Positions 11,308 to 21,079 of a stretch of 59,081 nucleotides of DNA are shown piece after piece. This stretch comes from an uncultured Anaerolineae bacterium (GTDB lineage Bacteria > Chloroflexota > Anaerolineae > J036 > Brachytrichaceae). Made by a program: the position numbers and the translations under genes. The stretch covers positions 1-59,081 of the forward strand of contig CALGMA010000050.1 of NCBI GenBank assembly GCA_937959265.1, read 5' to 3'. A model generated the notes under the pieces. It had not been told where the DNA came from. It ran no database searches and saw only the letters and a list, made by a program, of their open reading frames with translations. The number at the start of each line of letters is the position of its first letter. The first letter of the stretch is position 1.

Positions 11308-11724
11308 GTGGCAAGGACACTTGCACTCGACATAGGCAACCGCCGCATCGGCGTGGCGGTGAGCGATGTGACGAAGTTGATTGCCCGGCCGCTATGCGTG
11401 ATAGACCGCAAGCGCGAGGGCGCGATCGAGCGCGTCATCGCGTTGGTCGCCGAGCATGAAGCGGATGAGGTCGTGGTCGGCCTGCCGTTGCACGCCGACG
11501 GCAACCTCAGCGAGCAGGCCCGGCAGGTACAGGCGTTCGTCGAAGTGCTGGGCGCACGCCTCAGCGTGCCGATTCGCTGGGTGGATGAGCGTTACACGAC
11601 GCAGGACGCCAGGCAAATCCTCGCCGAGGTTCGACGACGCAAACGGCCCGATCACGACGACGCGATCGCTGCTGCGGTCATCTTGCAGCGCTATCTCGAT
11701 GAGCAAGTGGGCGGTGCGCGTTAA
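11308..11724 (+). CDS. ruvX: Putative pre-16S rRNA nuclease / RuvX (YqgF family)
   Basis: From the GTG at 11308 the product has 138 residues, the normal family size. It opens MARTLALDIGNRRIGVAVSD with the first catalytic aspartate (D8). It continues with VVVGLPLHADGNLSEQA and WVDERYTTQDA, the family's second and third acidic regions, and ends with DHDDAIAAAVILQRYL. The family processes the 5' end of 16S rRNA and has also been proposed to resolve Holliday junctions. An upstream in-frame start at 11248 would add 20 residues encoded by the heptad repeat and is very unlikely. mltG follows after 23 nt; ruvX next to mltG is a common bacterial arrangement. Confidence 0.93.
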   Translation: MARTLALDIGNRRIGVAVSDVTKLIARPLCVIDRKREGAIERVIALVAEHEADEVVVGLPLHADGNLSEQARQVQAFVEVLGARLSVPIRWVDERYTTQDARQILAEVRRRKRPDHDDAIAAAVILQRYLDEQVGGAR

Positions 11725-11747
11725 TCACCCTCGATCATCAACAAGCC

Positions 11748-12884
11748 ATGAACAGAGCACGATTCTCGATCTTGAAGCTAGGGGTCTTCGCCGTAGCCTT
11801 GGCGGCGCTGGTCTTTGCCGGCACGATGTGGACGCAGCGCGTCCGCGGCGTGGGCATTCCCGATGCCCAGCGCATGACTGGCCTGGATCGCTGGCTGATC
11901 GGCACCTATCTGGACCTTCTGCGCAGCAACGACCTGAGCCGCCCGGCCAGCAACGACCCGACCCCGCAAACGTTCGTGGTCGAGCCTGGCGAGTCCGTGG
12001 CCGAGATCGGGCGCAAACTACAGGCACAAGGTTTGATTGACGACCCCGAATTGTTCCGGCTCTATGTGCGGCTGAAGGGATTGGATGCGACCATCAACGC
12101 CGGCGTATTCACGCTGCGGCCAAACATGAACATTGAGCAGATCGCGTTCGCCCTCCAACGCAGCTCCGCCCGCGAAGTTCAGGTCACCATCCCCGAAGGC
12201 AGGCGGCGCGAGGAGATCGCTCAGCTTCTGGAGCAACAGCTCGGCTTGAGCGCCGATGAGTTCATCCGGCTGACCAGCCGCGCCCGCGCATACAGCTATC
12301 CCTTCTTGCGCGGGGTGCCCACCGACGCCACGCTCGAGGGCTACCTCTTCCCGGACACTTATCGCCTGCCGGAGAACCCCACAGCCCAGGATGTCATCCT
12401 GCGCATGCTGGATAACTTCGGCGTCAAAGCGGCACCGTTGTTGGAGCAGGCGCACGAGGCAGGGCGCAACCCGCATGAGCTGCTGACCCTGGCGTCCATC
12501 GTCGAGCGTGAGGCGGTCATCCCGGCCGAACGGCCGACCATCGCTAGCGTGTTCTTCAATCGCTTGCGGGTAGGGCAACCCTTGCAGGCTGACCCCACTA
12601 CGCAATATGCGCTGGGCTATCAGCCGGATCAGGGCACATGGTGGAAGAAAGGGCTGACGCTGGACGATTTGAAGTTCGTGGATCCGGGCGGCTACAATAC
12701 CTATACCAACCCTGGCCTGCCGCCCGGGCCGATTGCCAACCCCGGCCTCTCCTCTATCCAGGCGGTGCTGCAGCCGGCGCAGACCGACTTCTACTACTTC
12801 GTCGCGTCGTGTAACGGCGACGGCTCGCATCAGTTCTCGGTGACTTTCCAAGAGCACCAGGCCAAACTGTGCCCGCAGCAATAG
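11748..12884 (+). CDS. mltG: Endolytic murein transglycosylase MltG
   Basis: The 378-residue protein has an N-terminal membrane anchor (residues about 10-28) and a LysM-like subdomain (TFVVEPGESVAEIGRKLQAQ). The YceG/MltG catalytic domain follows, with TIPEGRRREEIAQLL, LEGYLFPDTYRLP and LASIVEREAV, where E253 matches the catalytic glutamate position. It ends with the usual PTTQYALGYQ and GLPPGPIANPGL motifs. It should cleave nascent peptidoglycan strands at the outer face of the membrane. Its presence means the organism makes peptidoglycan. It is the last gene of the alaS group and converges with the yjbQ-like gene 17 nt away; no terminator hairpin is obvious in the gap. Confidence 0.95.
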   Translation: MNRARFSILKLGVFAVALAALVFAGTMWTQRVRGVGIPDAQRMTGLDRWLIGTYLDLLRSNDLSRPASNDPTPQTFVVEPGESVAEIGRKLQAQGLIDDPELFRLYVRLKGLDATINAGVFTLRPNMNIEQIAFALQRSSAREVQVTIPEGRRREEIAQLLEQQLGLSADEFIRLTSRARAYSYPFLRGVPTDATLEGYLFPDTYRLPENPTAQDVILRMLDNFGVKAAPLLEQAHEAGRNPHELLTLASIVEREAVIPAERPTIASVFFNRLRVGQPLQADPTTQYALGYQPDQGTWWKKGLTLDDLKFVDPGGYNTYTNPGLPPGPIANPGLSSIQAVLQPAQTDFYYFVASCNGDGSHQFSVTFQEHQAKLCPQQ

Positions 12885-12901
12885 CGCGGGTTCCGTCGGT
12901 G

Positions 12902-13324
12902 CTAATCACCGATGATCTTGACCAGCACGCGCTTGCGACGCATGCCGTCGAACTCTCCGTAGAAGATCTGCTCCCACGGGCCGAAGTCCAGCCGGCCATC
13001 AGTCACGGCCACGACGACTTCTCGGCCCATGACCTGGCGCTTGAGGTGCGCATCGGCGTTATCCTCGCCGGTCAGGTTGTGTCGGTAGCGCGATGGGCCG
13101 GGGACTTCCGGTGCCAGCTCCTCCAGCCAGCGCTCGAAGTCATGGTGCAGGCCGCTCTCGTCGTCGTTGATGAATACCGAGGCGGTGATGTGCATGCTGT
13201 TCACCAGGCACAATCCCTCGCGGATGCCGCTCTCTCGCAGCGCCTGTTCGACTTGCGGCGTGATGTTAACGAAGGCGCGCCGCCTGGGCACATTCATCCA
13301 GATTTCTTTGCGATAGGACTTCAT
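12902..13324 (-). CDS. YjbQ family protein (secondary thiamine-phosphate synthase-like)
   Basis: The 140-residue product is a complete UPF0047/YjbQ protein. It has [20 protein letters not shown] near the middle, then [20 protein letters not shown] and a C-terminal [19 protein letters not shown], the conserved core of the family. Some members have weak thiamine-phosphate synthase activity; the physiological role is unsettled. The ATG at 13324 overlaps the TGA of the preceding gene (ATGA), so translation is probably coupled. An open frame continues upstream to 13540 but lies inside the neighbouring gene and shows no family similarity. Confidence 0.93.
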   Translation of the reverse strand: MKSYRKEIWMNVPRRRAFVNITPQVEQALRESGIREGLCLVNSMHITASVFINDDESGLHHDFERWLEELAPEVPGPSRYRHNLTGEDNADAHLKRQVMGREVVVAVTDGRLDFGPWEQIFYGEFDGMRRKRVLVKIIGD

Positions 13325-15252
13325 ACGCCCTTGAACAATCGGTCCATCACTCGTGTGAACAACCACACGTCTAGCACGCTGTGCAGCACTGCCTCGCGCT
13401 GCCCAACCATGTGCCGAAGTTGATCCCAGCGCTGCGCTGCCTCGCCGGCCTGGCCCCTGCCTCGCGCCTCGAGCACCTGCGCCAGGGCGACGACGATCTC
13501 GGCGTGTTGGCGCAGATACGCCCACGACGCCGCCCGGCATGGGTCGAGGTGATCAGCGTTGCGTTCGATGATGGGGTAGAAGGCCGCCACCAGAACCGGC
13601 ACACGGCTCAGCCGCTCGACAGCCTCAACGTCTCCGCCCGGCCTTTCCCCGCGCAGATAAGCCGGGTCGAACAGTTCACTGAGCTCTTCCAGGTATGTGC
13701 GACACGCCTCGCCGTCGGGGCCGAATGCCGCGGCAAAGTAGTCGCGCGCCATCGTGTCGAAGTCGCGCTTGTGATTCCACAGCGTCCAGCCCATCAGCGT
13801 CATGGGCAAGCCGGTGGGAAAGCAGGCGCGCTGTGTCTGACAACTGTTGAAGCCGTCGAGGCCAAGGTCGCGTAGGCGCTGCAGGTCGGCGTGTAGCACC
13901 CGGCTGATCTGCATGTAGCCGGGGTCGTGTAGATGGCTCCACATCAGGTGGTAGTCGAAGTCAAAGCTGTCCAGTGGTGATGCGTATTGCTCCTGCCACG
14001 CCCGGAGGAAGGCAACATTCCCGTCCTCGCTGCGCGGGAAAGTCAACTGGTTGCGCACGTAGGGCGGCAACGCGGCCGGCGCTTCGGTCGCCGAGAATGG
14101 CCGGCTGAAGCTTCGCGTGATCGGCGCGAACATCAGGATGAACCGGTCGGGGTTCGCGATGCGCTCTTGCTCCGGCGGCCAGAGCAGGTCCACATAAATC
14201 AGAAAGACGATGCGCGTATCGAGCTTCCGTGCGCTCAACAGCCTATCTATCTCATTGAGCATCATCACGTAAAAGTCGGCCGGGCGCATCCGCCGACACG
14301 TGTCGCACTCGCAGTGGTTGTTGGCCCCGTCGGCGAGCCAGAAGTGCAGGAGGTCCACCTCCGGGTGCTCGGTGGCGTAATCGGCGACGGCTTCGGTCAC
14401 GATGCGACGCACGTCGGGGTTGGAATAGCATAGGTTGGTGTTGAGCGGGATGCCCTGCCACACCTCGTGTTTGCCGTTGACGAGGGCGAGGTACGGGATC
14501 GCCTCGGGCGGGGCTGGCTCGGGCAGATACTCCCAGCCTAGCCCGCGCATGCCGAACGGCTCGCACGCCCAGCCATGCCCAACTGCATGGAAGAGTGGGT
14601 CGCGCTGCTTGATCTCGCCGGTCAGGCGTTGCACCAGCGCCTGCGCGCCTTCCACCGTGAAGGCTTGCTCCGGCGGTGGGTCTGCTCCGGGTGGATTGCC
14701 CACATGCGAATACCACCGATCGAAAAACGTGAAGCCCTCGCGGAACTGGATGAAGTAGCTGTTCATCCCGACCTTAGGCAACCAGTCCACGATGTCTCGC
14801 ACGTGCTCGTAGCTCACCGCGCCCTCGATGCAGATGCCGCGGTGGCGATAAGACGGCACCTCGACGACATAGATAGCTGTGCCCGTAATCTCGATGTGCG
14901 GGATGTAGGCGCCATCTTGGCCCGGGCGCATCCAGCGGCAGCCCAATTCGTGCAGGTAGCGATACGCGGCAATGAGTACGCTGCGCGGGTTGACACCGGT
15001 AATCACACCCTGCGCGCCGTCGGTGTGAATGCCGATGGCGTCGTCGAAGCGCGGGTCGCGCACCGGGGGCAGGGTGGGCGCGGGGAAGGCGCCGGCCAGT
15101 CCGACCCACAGGGCGTCCGCGCCAGCGTCGTAGGCGGCGCGCTGCTCGACGCTCGCTGGCAGGCCGGTCGCAAGCGCCAGCGTGCTCTGTAATTCGTGCG
15201 CGGCGAGTTGAATCGCCGGGTGATCGCCGATGGCGGCGATGGTCAGGTTCAT
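13321..15252 (-). CDS. DUF4838 protein, alpha-glucuronidase-like glycosidase fold
   Basis: From the ATG at 15252 ([20 protein letters not shown]) the protein has about 643 residues. The N-terminal 120 residues look like the small alpha/beta domain that precedes GH20/GH67-type barrels ([15 protein letters not shown], then [20 protein letters not shown]). Next comes a TIM-barrel-like part with [40 protein letters not shown] (a DUF4838 hallmark with clustered cysteines) and [20 protein letters not shown]. No signal peptide is seen. The family is linked to glycan breakdown, but the substrate is unknown. It is coupled by ATGA overlaps to the MazG-like gene upstream and to the yjbQ-like gene downstream. 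Confidence 0.82.
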   Translation of the reverse strand: MNLTIAAIGDHPAIQLAAHELQSTLALATGLPASVEQRAAYDAGADALWVGLAGAFPAPTLPPVRDPRFDDAIGIHTDGAQGVITGVNPRSVLIAAYRYLHELGCRWMRPGQDGAYIPHIEITGTAIYVVEVPSYRHRGICIEGAVSYEHVRDIVDWLPKVGMNSYFIQFREGFTFFDRWYSHVGNPPGADPPPEQAFTVEGAQALVQRLTGEIKQRDPLFHAVGHGWACEPFGMRGLGWEYLPEPAPPEAIPYLALVNGKHEVWQGIPLNTNLCYSNPDVRRIVTEAVADYATEHPEVDLLHFWLADGANNHCECDTCRRMRPADFYVMMLNEIDRLLSARKLDTRIVFLIYVDLLWPPEQERIANPDRFILMFAPITRSFSRPFSATEAPAALPPYVRNQLTFPRSEDGNVAFLRAWQEQYASPLDSFDFDYHLMWSHLHDPGYMQISRVLHADLQRLRDLGLDGFNSCQTQRACFPTGLPMTLMGWTLWNHKRDFDTMARDYFAAAFGPDGEACRTYLEELSELFDPAYLRGERPGGDVEAVERLSRVPVLVAAFYPIIERNADHLDPCRAASWAYLRQHAEIVVALAQVLEARGRGQAGEAAQRWDQLRHMVGQREAVLHSVLDVWLFTRVMDRLFKGV

Positions 15253-15578
15253 CGTTCGTCGCCTTCTCCGCCGATGGCGCCGCGCGCCTGGCGCGAAACG
15301 AGCTTGTCCAGGTTGTGCTGGGCCACGTCTTCCAGCGACAGGTTGAGTTCGGTGCACACCTGGGCCAAATACCACAGCACGTCGCCCAGCTCGGCCTTGA
15401 GCGCCTCGCGGTCGGCCTCGCCGATGGCGCCGGCTTTGTCGCGGAAGATTTTCTTGATTTTGCCGGCTACTTCGCCGGCTTCGTTGGTCAGGCCGAGCGC
15501 CGGATAGATCACCGGGTGGCCGATGGATGGGTATTGCGCCGTGCGGCGCGACAGGCGTTGGTAGTCGGAGAGGTCCAT
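15249..15578 (-). CDS. MazG-like nucleotide pyrophosphohydrolase
   Basis: The 109-residue protein from the ATG at 15578 (MDLSDYQRLSRRTAQYP) has the all-alpha NTP-PPase core. The first metal-binding helix carries LTNEAGEVAGKIKKIFRD (E-x-x-E type), and the second has ALKAELGDVLWYLAQVCTEL (E-x-x-D type). It should hydrolyse nucleoside triphosphates to monophosphates and pyrophosphate as house-cleaning. The stop overlaps the next start (ATGA). The start lies 31 nt after the stop of the LysM-CAP gene. An in-frame upstream ATG at 15659 would place 27 low-complexity residues in front and overlap that gene, so it is not favoured. Confidence 0.9.
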   Translation of the reverse strand: MDLSDYQRLSRRTAQYPSIGHPVIYPALGLTNEAGEVAGKIKKIFRDKAGAIGEADREALKAELGDVLWYLAQVCTELNLSLEDVAQHNLDKLVSRQARGAIGGEGDER

Positions 15579-15609
15579 GTGCGATGTTGCAGGCTGCACG
15601 CAACCAAAC

Positions 15610-16566
15610 TCACCCGCCGAAGTTGACGATGAGGAAGAAGCCATTGCGCGCGGGCGCAACGCCGAAGCCGACTTCTTTGTAGCGCGGCGAGAGAATGTTC
15701 TTCAGATGCGGGCCCTGGCTGGGGATCTCTTTCGTATACCACATCTCGAAGGCCTGGTCGGCGCTGCGGGCAAACGCCCAATTCTCGCCGGTCACGCGAC
15801 TGGGGTAGCCGGCACGGGCGATGCGCTGGCTGGCGCGCGAGCCGTCCGAACCGATGTGACTGCCTGTGCCACGCGCGGCGCAGTCCTCGGCATGCGCCTG
15901 CGCAGCGGCCTGCAAAACGAATGAATAAGCCAGCGGCGGGGCGCCGTTGGCAATGCGCGCCTGGTTGTATAGCTCCAGCAGGCGCGCCCGGATCGTTTCG
16001 ATCTCTGCGATGGGATGTGCCGCCGGCATGGCGCTCGATTCGGGACTTGCTGGAGATGCCTGCGTTGTTTCGCCCGCCGACGCCGAGGCCGCGACCGGGA
16101 TGAGTTCGACAGCCGGAACAGGTGAGCTTGCTGCTTGAACTGCGCCCCTCGCCGGGATGACCAACCTCTGGCCCACCCGGATGATTGTGTCTTCTGTGAT
16201 ATGGTTCACGTGGGTTAAGTCGCTGACCCGGAGCTGAAAACGAGCAGCGATTGCGCCAAGTGTGTCGCCTGGCCGGACGACGTAGAGCGTCCAGAACACG
16301 CTCTCGCCGGGTTGCGACGGCTCCGCCGGAATCTTCAACCTCTGCCCGACCCGGATCATGCTTGGATCTTCCAGGTCGTTGAGTGCCTGAATAGAGGCCA
16401 GGGATACGCCAAAGGCGAGCGCAATGCCGAGCAACGTGTCACCCGGCTGTACCACATACTCGCGAGGGGGATTCGCAGGCTGGACAGCGTGTGCGCTCCT
16501 AATCGGCCCGAGGACGCTAGCTGCTATCAGGGCCAGCGACGCGCACAGGATGAGGCATCTCTTCAT
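15610..16566 (-). CDS. Secreted two-LysM plus CAP (SCP/PR-1) domain protein
   Basis: From the ATG at 16566 the product (318 residues) has a Sec signal (MKRCLILCASLALIAASVLG, cleavage near AHA). Two LysM domains follow (YVVQPGDTLLGIALAFGVSL and YVVRPGDTLGAIAARFQLRV, each ending in a VGQRLxIPA unit). After an Ala/Ser/Pro linker comes a C-terminal CAP domain (ARLLELYNQARIANGAPPLA, QAHAEDCAARGTGSHIG, GENWAFARSADQAFEMW). It should bind peptidoglycan outside the membrane; CAP domains of this type have no agreed enzyme activity. It follows a second LysM gene and starts the group leading to the MazG-like gene. The open frame upstream of 16566 overlaps the LysM lipoprotein gene and is not coding. Confidence 0.9.
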   Translation of the reverse strand: MKRCLILCASLALIAASVLGPIRSAHAVQPANPPREYVVQPGDTLLGIALAFGVSLASIQALNDLEDPSMIRVGQRLKIPAEPSQPGESVFWTLYVVRPGDTLGAIAARFQLRVSDLTHVNHITEDTIIRVGQRLVIPARGAVQAASSPVPAVELIPVAASASAGETTQASPASPESSAMPAAHPIAEIETIRARLLELYNQARIANGAPPLAYSFVLQAAAQAHAEDCAARGTGSHIGSDGSRASQRIARAGYPSRVTGENWAFARSADQAFEMWYTKEIPSQGPHLKNILSPRYKEVGFGVAPARNGFFLIVNFGG

Positions 16567-16578
16567 GTCAGTTCTCGT

Positions 16579-16610
16579 TAGTAGAAAAACTCTTGGGAGT
16601 TGTCCTACTA
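16579..16610 (-). terminator. Weak hairpin with T-run after the LysM lipoprotein gene
   Basis: On the minus strand AACTC, a CCAA loop and GAGTT are followed by TTTTTC, and the whole is flanked by TAGTAG/CTACTA, which can pair as an outer stem. It sits between the two LysM genes. The short stem makes it at best a weak or attenuating terminator. Confidence 0.35.
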
Positions 16611-16640
16611 TGCCGGCAGCATAGCGGCAAGTATACGCGA

Positions 16641-17240
16641 CTAACCTGCGCGTGGCCCTTTGGCCGGGATGATCAACCGCTGGCCGGCGCGTACCAGGCC
16701 GGGGTTGGTGACTTCGTTCACACGTAACAAGTCGGCGAGCGGCACACGAAACTTCGTCGCAACCGCGCTCAGCGTCTCGCCGGGTTGCACCGTGTAGATG
16801 AACCACCATGGACTTTCTTCGGGGTGAAGCTTGTCCGTCGGTAGCTTCAGGACTTGCCCGGAACGGACGACTTGTGTGTCGCCCAGGCCGTTGAGAAGCT
16901 GGATGGCTGCTATGGATGTGCCGAACTTGACGGCGATGGACGATAGTGTGTCGCCGGGTTGCACAGTGTACTCTCCGGCGGCCTGCAAGGATTGCTGGCT
17001 TGGCGCTGTTGTAGGCGTAAGGGGTGCGACGGTGGCGGGTGATTGAACTGGCGCGGGCGTAGGACTGGCCAGTGGCGTGCGGCCGGGTGCCGGCGCAGCC
17101 GTCGGGATGTTTGCCAGCTCGCGTGCAATGCGCGTCTGCATCGCGATTGGGTCGGGTGTCGGCGTTTCCCCCGGCCCGGCCGTACATGCCATCAAAGGTA
17201 GCCAGCTTGCCAGCGTGAGCAGCGCGCGCATACGAATCAT
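16641..17240 (-). CDS. LysM-domain lipoprotein
   Basis: The 199-residue product begins MIRMRALLTLASWLPLMAC, a lipoprotein signal with lipobox LMAC, then a Pro/Thr/Ala-rich linker. Two LysM domains (YTVQPGDTLSSIAVKFGTSI and YTVQPGETLSAVATKFRVPL) each close with GQxLxxP. It is predicted to be membrane-anchored and to bind cell-wall glycan; no catalytic domain is present. The LysM pair is clearly related to that of the next gene, suggesting duplication. The start at 17240 lies 10 nt after a minus-strand TATAAT, favouring a nearly leaderless mRNA; the ATG at 17231 is an alternative. Confidence 0.88.
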   Translation of the reverse strand: MIRMRALLTLASWLPLMACTAGPGETPTPDPIAMQTRIARELANIPTAAPAPGRTPLASPTPAPVQSPATVAPLTPTTAPSQQSLQAAGEYTVQPGDTLSSIAVKFGTSIAAIQLLNGLGDTQVVRSGQVLKLPTDKLHPEESPWWFIYTVQPGETLSAVATKFRVPLADLLRVNEVTNPGLVRAGQRLIIPAKGPRAG

Positions 17241-17250
17241 CTCGTGGGCG

Positions 17251-17256
17251 ATTATA
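17251..17256 (-). promoter_or_regulatory. Consensus -10 box just before the LysM lipoprotein gene
   Basis: On the minus strand a perfect TATAAT ends 10 nt before the ATG at 17240. No Shine-Dalgarno sequence lies between and no good -35 is seen. It is arranged back to back with the TACAAT of the helicase gene. Confidence 0.5.
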
Positions 17257-17268
17257 GGGAGCGAGCGT

Positions 17269-17274
17269 TACAAT
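17269..17274 (+). promoter_or_regulatory. -10-like box just before the helicase gene
   Basis: TACAAT ends 11 nt before the ATG at 17286 with no Shine-Dalgarno sequence between, again pointing to a leaderless or very short leader. Confidence 0.4.
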
Positions 17275-17285
17275 TTCGTCGAGTG

Positions 17286-19946
17286 ATGCGTGCCACGATT
17301 GCTGCCGGCGTTGCTGATGTGAACGACGTGCTCGTCCGCCTGCGCGCCGACCGCGAATTTATGCGCGACGTATGCGACTGGCAGCGCGCGCCGGCCCGCC
17401 CTGCGCGGTTCGCCGAATTCCCCACTGCCCTCGATCCGCATGTGCGCGCGATGCTCAAGCAGCGCGGCATCGAGCGGCCCTACACGCACCAGGCGCAGGC
17501 CATCGGGGCGACGTTGCAGGGCGAGCACGTCGTTGTGGTCGCGAATGCCGCCGGCGGCAAGTCGCTGTGCTTTCATGTGCCAATCCTCGACGGATTGCTG
17601 CGTGATCCGAACGCGCGAGCGCTCTGCCTGTTTCCCACCAAGGCGCTGTCGCAGGATCAACTCGCGCATTTGCGGGCGATGATTGACGATTGTGGATTGC
17701 AGATAGCCGATCTCGTCGGCAATGGCCGATCATCCGTCGTCCACACCTACGACGGCGACACACCGCAAACCAGGCGCGCCGAGGTTCGCCGTGACGCGCG
17801 CGTGCTCATTACCAACGCCGACATGCTGCACGTCGGTATCCTGCCGCACCATACGCGCTGGGCGGCGTTCTTCAAGCATCTGCGCTACGTCGTCATTGAT
17901 GAGATGCACGCCTATCGCGGCGTCTTCGGCAGCCACGTCGCCAACGTCATTCGTCGGCTGAAGCGCCTGTGCGCGTTCTACGGCTCAAATCCGGTGTTTA
18001 TCCTGGCTTCGGCTACGATTGCCAACCCGCAGGAACACGCCGAGCGCCTAATCGAAGCGCCGGTGACGCTGGTGGACGACGACGGCAGTCCGCGCGGCGA
18101 GCGCCACGTCATCATCGTCAACCCTCCGTTGACCGACCCACAGCTTGGCCTGCGCCGCAGCGCCGATTTCGTCGCCCGCGACATCGCGGCGCGCTTTATC
18201 GGCGAGGGGCTACAGACGATCTGCTTCGCGCGGTCGAGGAACAAAGCCGAGATTTTGCTGGCTTACCTGCGGGCAATGTGGCCGAATGCCGACGGCGAGT
18301 CGGAAAGCGTCGCTTCGCAGTCCCCGCTCCCGATCAGCGGCTACCGCGGCGGCTACCTGCCCGAAGAGCGGCGCGCGATCGAGCAGGGGCTGCGCGAAGG
18401 CCATGTGCGGGGTGTGGTTGCGACCAACGCGCTGGAGCTGGGAATTGACATCGGCGCGTTGGATGCCTGCGTGATGCTCGGCTATCCGGGCAGCGTCGCC
18501 AGCTTTTGGCAGCAGGTAGGGCGCGCCGGCCGGCGACAGGGCACTAGCGTCGCCGTCATGGTTGCCACCCCTGACCCGCTCGATCAATACCTGGCCGCTC
18601 ATCCTGGCTATCTCTTCCGGCAGTCGCCTGAGCATGCGCGGATTGCGCCGGACAGCCTCGGCGTGTTGGCAGATCATGTCGTCTGCGCGGCCTTCGAGCT
18701 GCCGTTCGTCCGCGGCGAACGATTCTGCGGCGCCGACGTGCGCGAGCTGCTCGACGCGCTGGCCGAAGCGGGCAAGGTGCACGCCAGCGGCGTCGGCGCG
18801 CTGCCGCTGTTTAGGGACGCAGACGGCGGACAGCCGGCGACGCGCTACACCTGGGTGGGTGAGGGCTATCCGGCCGACCGGGTGAGTCTGCGCAGCGCAG
18901 GCGAGCGCGTGAGCATTGTGGATGAGCGGGGCAATTTGATCGGCGAGACCGAACGCCATACCGCTCCGGCGCGCGTCCATCCGGGCGCGATCTATCTGCA
19001 CCAGGCAGCCCCTTACTTGGTGACCGAGCTGGATTGGGAAATGGGGCGCGCCGTGGCGCGTCGCGTGGATGTGGACTATTACACGCAAGCCAGCGCCGTG
19101 TCCGAAGTGATCGTGTTGCGCGAGTTCGACCGATCAGGCTCGGCGCAGCCACTCGCCGGCAACTGCGCGCCGGCGTGCGGCGAGATCGAGGTCACGACTA
19201 CTGTCGCCCGCTATCGGCAAGTGCGCTTCAGCACGCACGAGACGCTGGGGTGGGGCGACGTGAATTTGCCGCCGCAAAAGCTGCTCACCACCGGCTACTG
19301 GTTCGCCATCCCAGAGGTCGTTTGTCGGCAACTGGAGAAAGAGGGCATCATCGGTCTGCCAAACGATTATGGGCCGAACTGGGAACAACAGCGCCGTGCT
19401 GCCCGTGCGCGCGATGGCTACCGCTGCACGATCTGCGGCAAGCCCGAAAGCCCACATCAGCAGCATCACGTGCATCATCGCCGGCCGTTTCGAACCTTCG
19501 GCTACGTGCGCGATGAAAACGACTTTTACTTGCAAGCCAATGACCTGGACAACCTGATGACGGTGTGCCCGTCGTGTCATGCCAAGATCGAGACGGCAGA
19601 GCCGGTGAATCAGGCGTTGGGGGGCCTGTGCTACTTGCTTGGTAACCTGGCGCCGTTGTTCGTCATGTGCGACCCGAGCGACATCGCGGCTACGTTCGAT
19701 GCCGCCAGCCCACATACCCGCCTGCCGACCATTACCCTGTATGAGCTAGTCCCCGGTGGCGTCGGACTGGCCGATGAGCTGATGGCGCATCACGCAGAAT
19801 TGATGAAAATGGCGGCGCAGCGCGTGCACGAGTGCCCGTGCGAGCATGGCTGCCCATCATGCATCGGCCCGGTGGATCCGGCGTCAGAGGCTCACGGGCG
19901 TAATCTCAAGAAGGATGTGGCGCGCCTGATCGCATTGATCGGCTGA
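17286..19946 (+). CDS. DEAD/DEAH helicase (MrfA/Hrq1-like, DUF1998) with inserted HNH domain
   Basis: The 886-residue protein from the ATG at 17286 is a superfamily 2 helicase. It shows a Q-like motif ([10 protein letters not shown]), Walker A NAAGGKS at about 87-93, the DExH box [11 protein letters not shown], motif [12 protein letters not shown], and motif [12 protein letters not shown]. The C-terminal DUF1998/MZB part ends in the zinc cluster [13 protein letters not shown]. Between its halves (about residues 704-770) lies an HNH nuclease-like module: [24 protein letters not shown] and [15 protein letters not shown]. MrfA/Hrq1 relatives act in DNA crosslink repair as 3'-5' helicases. The HNH insert would give a helicase-nuclease in one chain; activity is inferred. 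Confidence 0.88.
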   Translation: MRATIAAGVADVNDVLVRLRADREFMRDVCDWQRAPARPARFAEFPTALDPHVRAMLKQRGIERPYTHQAQAIGATLQGEHVVVVANAAGGKSLCFHVPILDGLLRDPNARALCLFPTKALSQDQLAHLRAMIDDCGLQIADLVGNGRSSVVHTYDGDTPQTRRAEVRRDARVLITNADMLHVGILPHHTRWAAFFKHLRYVVIDEMHAYRGVFGSHVANVIRRLKRLCAFYGSNPVFILASATIANPQEHAERLIEAPVTLVDDDGSPRGERHVIIVNPPLTDPQLGLRRSADFVARDIAARFIGEGLQTICFARSRNKAEILLAYLRAMWPNADGESESVASQSPLPISGYRGGYLPEERRAIEQGLREGHVRGVVATNALELGIDIGALDACVMLGYPGSVASFWQQVGRAGRRQGTSVAVMVATPDPLDQYLAAHPGYLFRQSPEHARIAPDSLGVLADHVVCAAFELPFVRGERFCGADVRELLDALAEAGKVHASGVGALPLFRDADGGQPATRYTWVGEGYPADRVSLRSAGERVSIVDERGNLIGETERHTAPARVHPGAIYLHQAAPYLVTELDWEMGRAVARRVDVDYYTQASAVSEVIVLREFDRSGSAQPLAGNCAPACGEIEVTTTVARYRQVRFSTHETLGWGDVNLPPQKLLTTGYWFAIPEVVCRQLEKEGIIGLPNDYGPNWEQQRRAARARDGYRCTICGKPESPHQQHHVHHRRPFRTFGYVRDENDFYLQANDLDNLMTVCPSCHAKIETAEPVNQALGGLCYLLGNLAPLFVMCDPSDIAATFDAASPHTRLPTITLYELVPGGVGLADELMAHHAELMKMAAQRVHECPCEHGCPSCIGPVDPASEAHGRNLKKDVARLIALIG

Positions 19947-19989
19947 TCGGCGCAACGTTCATTGCAACTGCAAAGGAGACGACTTTTCG

Positions 19990-20958
19990 ATGAAAGTAAT
20001 TCGAGTGCACGCATACGGCGATGCGGACGTACTGGTATACGAGGATGCGCCGATGCCGGAGCCAGGGCCGGGCGAGGCGCGGGTAAAGATCGGCGTGGCT
20101 GGCTTGAATTTCATAGACATCTACCAGCGGCGCGGCTGGTACAAAGTGCCGCTGCCGTTTACCCCCGGCCAGGAGGCTGCGGGCGTGATAGACGCGGTGG
20201 GCGAAGGGGTAATCGAGTTCAAGCCCGGTGATCGCGTCGCCTACGCGATGACGCTCGGCGCTTATGCCGAATATGCCGTCGTGCCGGTGAGTCGGCTGGT
20301 GCCGATTCCGCCCGGCGTATCTATCGAGCAAGCCGCTGCCGTGATGCTGCAAGGCATGACCGCGCACTACCTGGCGCTCACCACCTATCCGCTGAAGCCG
20401 GGCGACGTGGCGCTGGTGCACGCCGGCTCAGGTGGGGTGGGCCAATTGCTCATCCAGATCGCCAAGCGGCTTGGGGCGCGGGTCATCGCCACCGTTGGCG
20501 CAGCCGATAAGGCCGCGCTGGCCCAGGCTGCCGGCGCGGATCACGTGATCCTCTACCGCGAGCAGGACTTTGAAGCCGAGGTGAAGCGCCTGACCGATGG
20601 CGCCGGCGTGCACGTCGTGTACGACTCAGTGGGCAAGGATACCTTCCTCAAGGGCCTGAACGTGCTGCGTCCGCGCGGCTACATGGTGCTGTATGGCCAG
20701 TCCAGTGGGATGGTGGATCCGATCAACCCGCAAGTACTCAGCCAGAAGGGGTCGCTCTTCCTTACCCGGCCGACGCTGGGCCATTACACGCTTACGCGCG
20801 CCGAGTTGCTCGGGCGCGCCGGCGATCTTTTCCACTGGATGGCAGCCGGCCAGCTTCATGTGCGGGTGGATCGCACTTTCGGGTTGAGCAAGGCCGCCGA
20901 TGCCCACCGTTACATGGAAGCGCGCCAAACCCGTGGCAAAGTGCTGCTCATCCTCTGA
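19990..20958 (+). CDS. NADPH:quinone oxidoreductase / zinc-free MDR family protein
   Basis: The 322-residue protein is a medium-chain dehydrogenase/reductase of the QOR (zeta-crystallin) branch. It has a GroES-like N-terminal domain ([29 protein letters not shown]) and a Rossmann domain with [20 protein letters not shown] and an NADPH-type loop. It then shows [20 protein letters not shown] and a C-terminal GKVLLIL. No structural zinc cysteines are present, as expected for QOR. It should reduce quinones or reactive enals with NADPH in the cytosol. An AAGGAG Shine-Dalgarno lies about 11 nt before the ATG, one of the few clear ones in the window. Confidence 0.92.
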   Translation: MKVIRVHAYGDADVLVYEDAPMPEPGPGEARVKIGVAGLNFIDIYQRRGWYKVPLPFTPGQEAAGVIDAVGEGVIEFKPGDRVAYAMTLGAYAEYAVVPVSRLVPIPPGVSIEQAAAVMLQGMTAHYLALTTYPLKPGDVALVHAGSGGVGQLLIQIAKRLGARVIATVGAADKAALAQAAGADHVILYREQDFEAEVKRLTDGAGVHVVYDSVGKDTFLKGLNVLRPRGYMVLYGQSSGMVDPINPQVLSQKGSLFLTRPTLGHYTLTRAELLGRAGDLFHWMAAGQLHVRVDRTFGLSKAADAHRYMEARQTRGKVLLIL

Positions 20959-21079
20959 ACTGGACGGTGGTTTCGAGGTGGACGATAATCGCCTTGGGCC
21001 ACTCTGCTTACTTTGTCGAGGAATCTCACCATTGAGCTAAGTGAAAGCCAATGTCGAATTCGTCGCGCTTGAAACAGAT

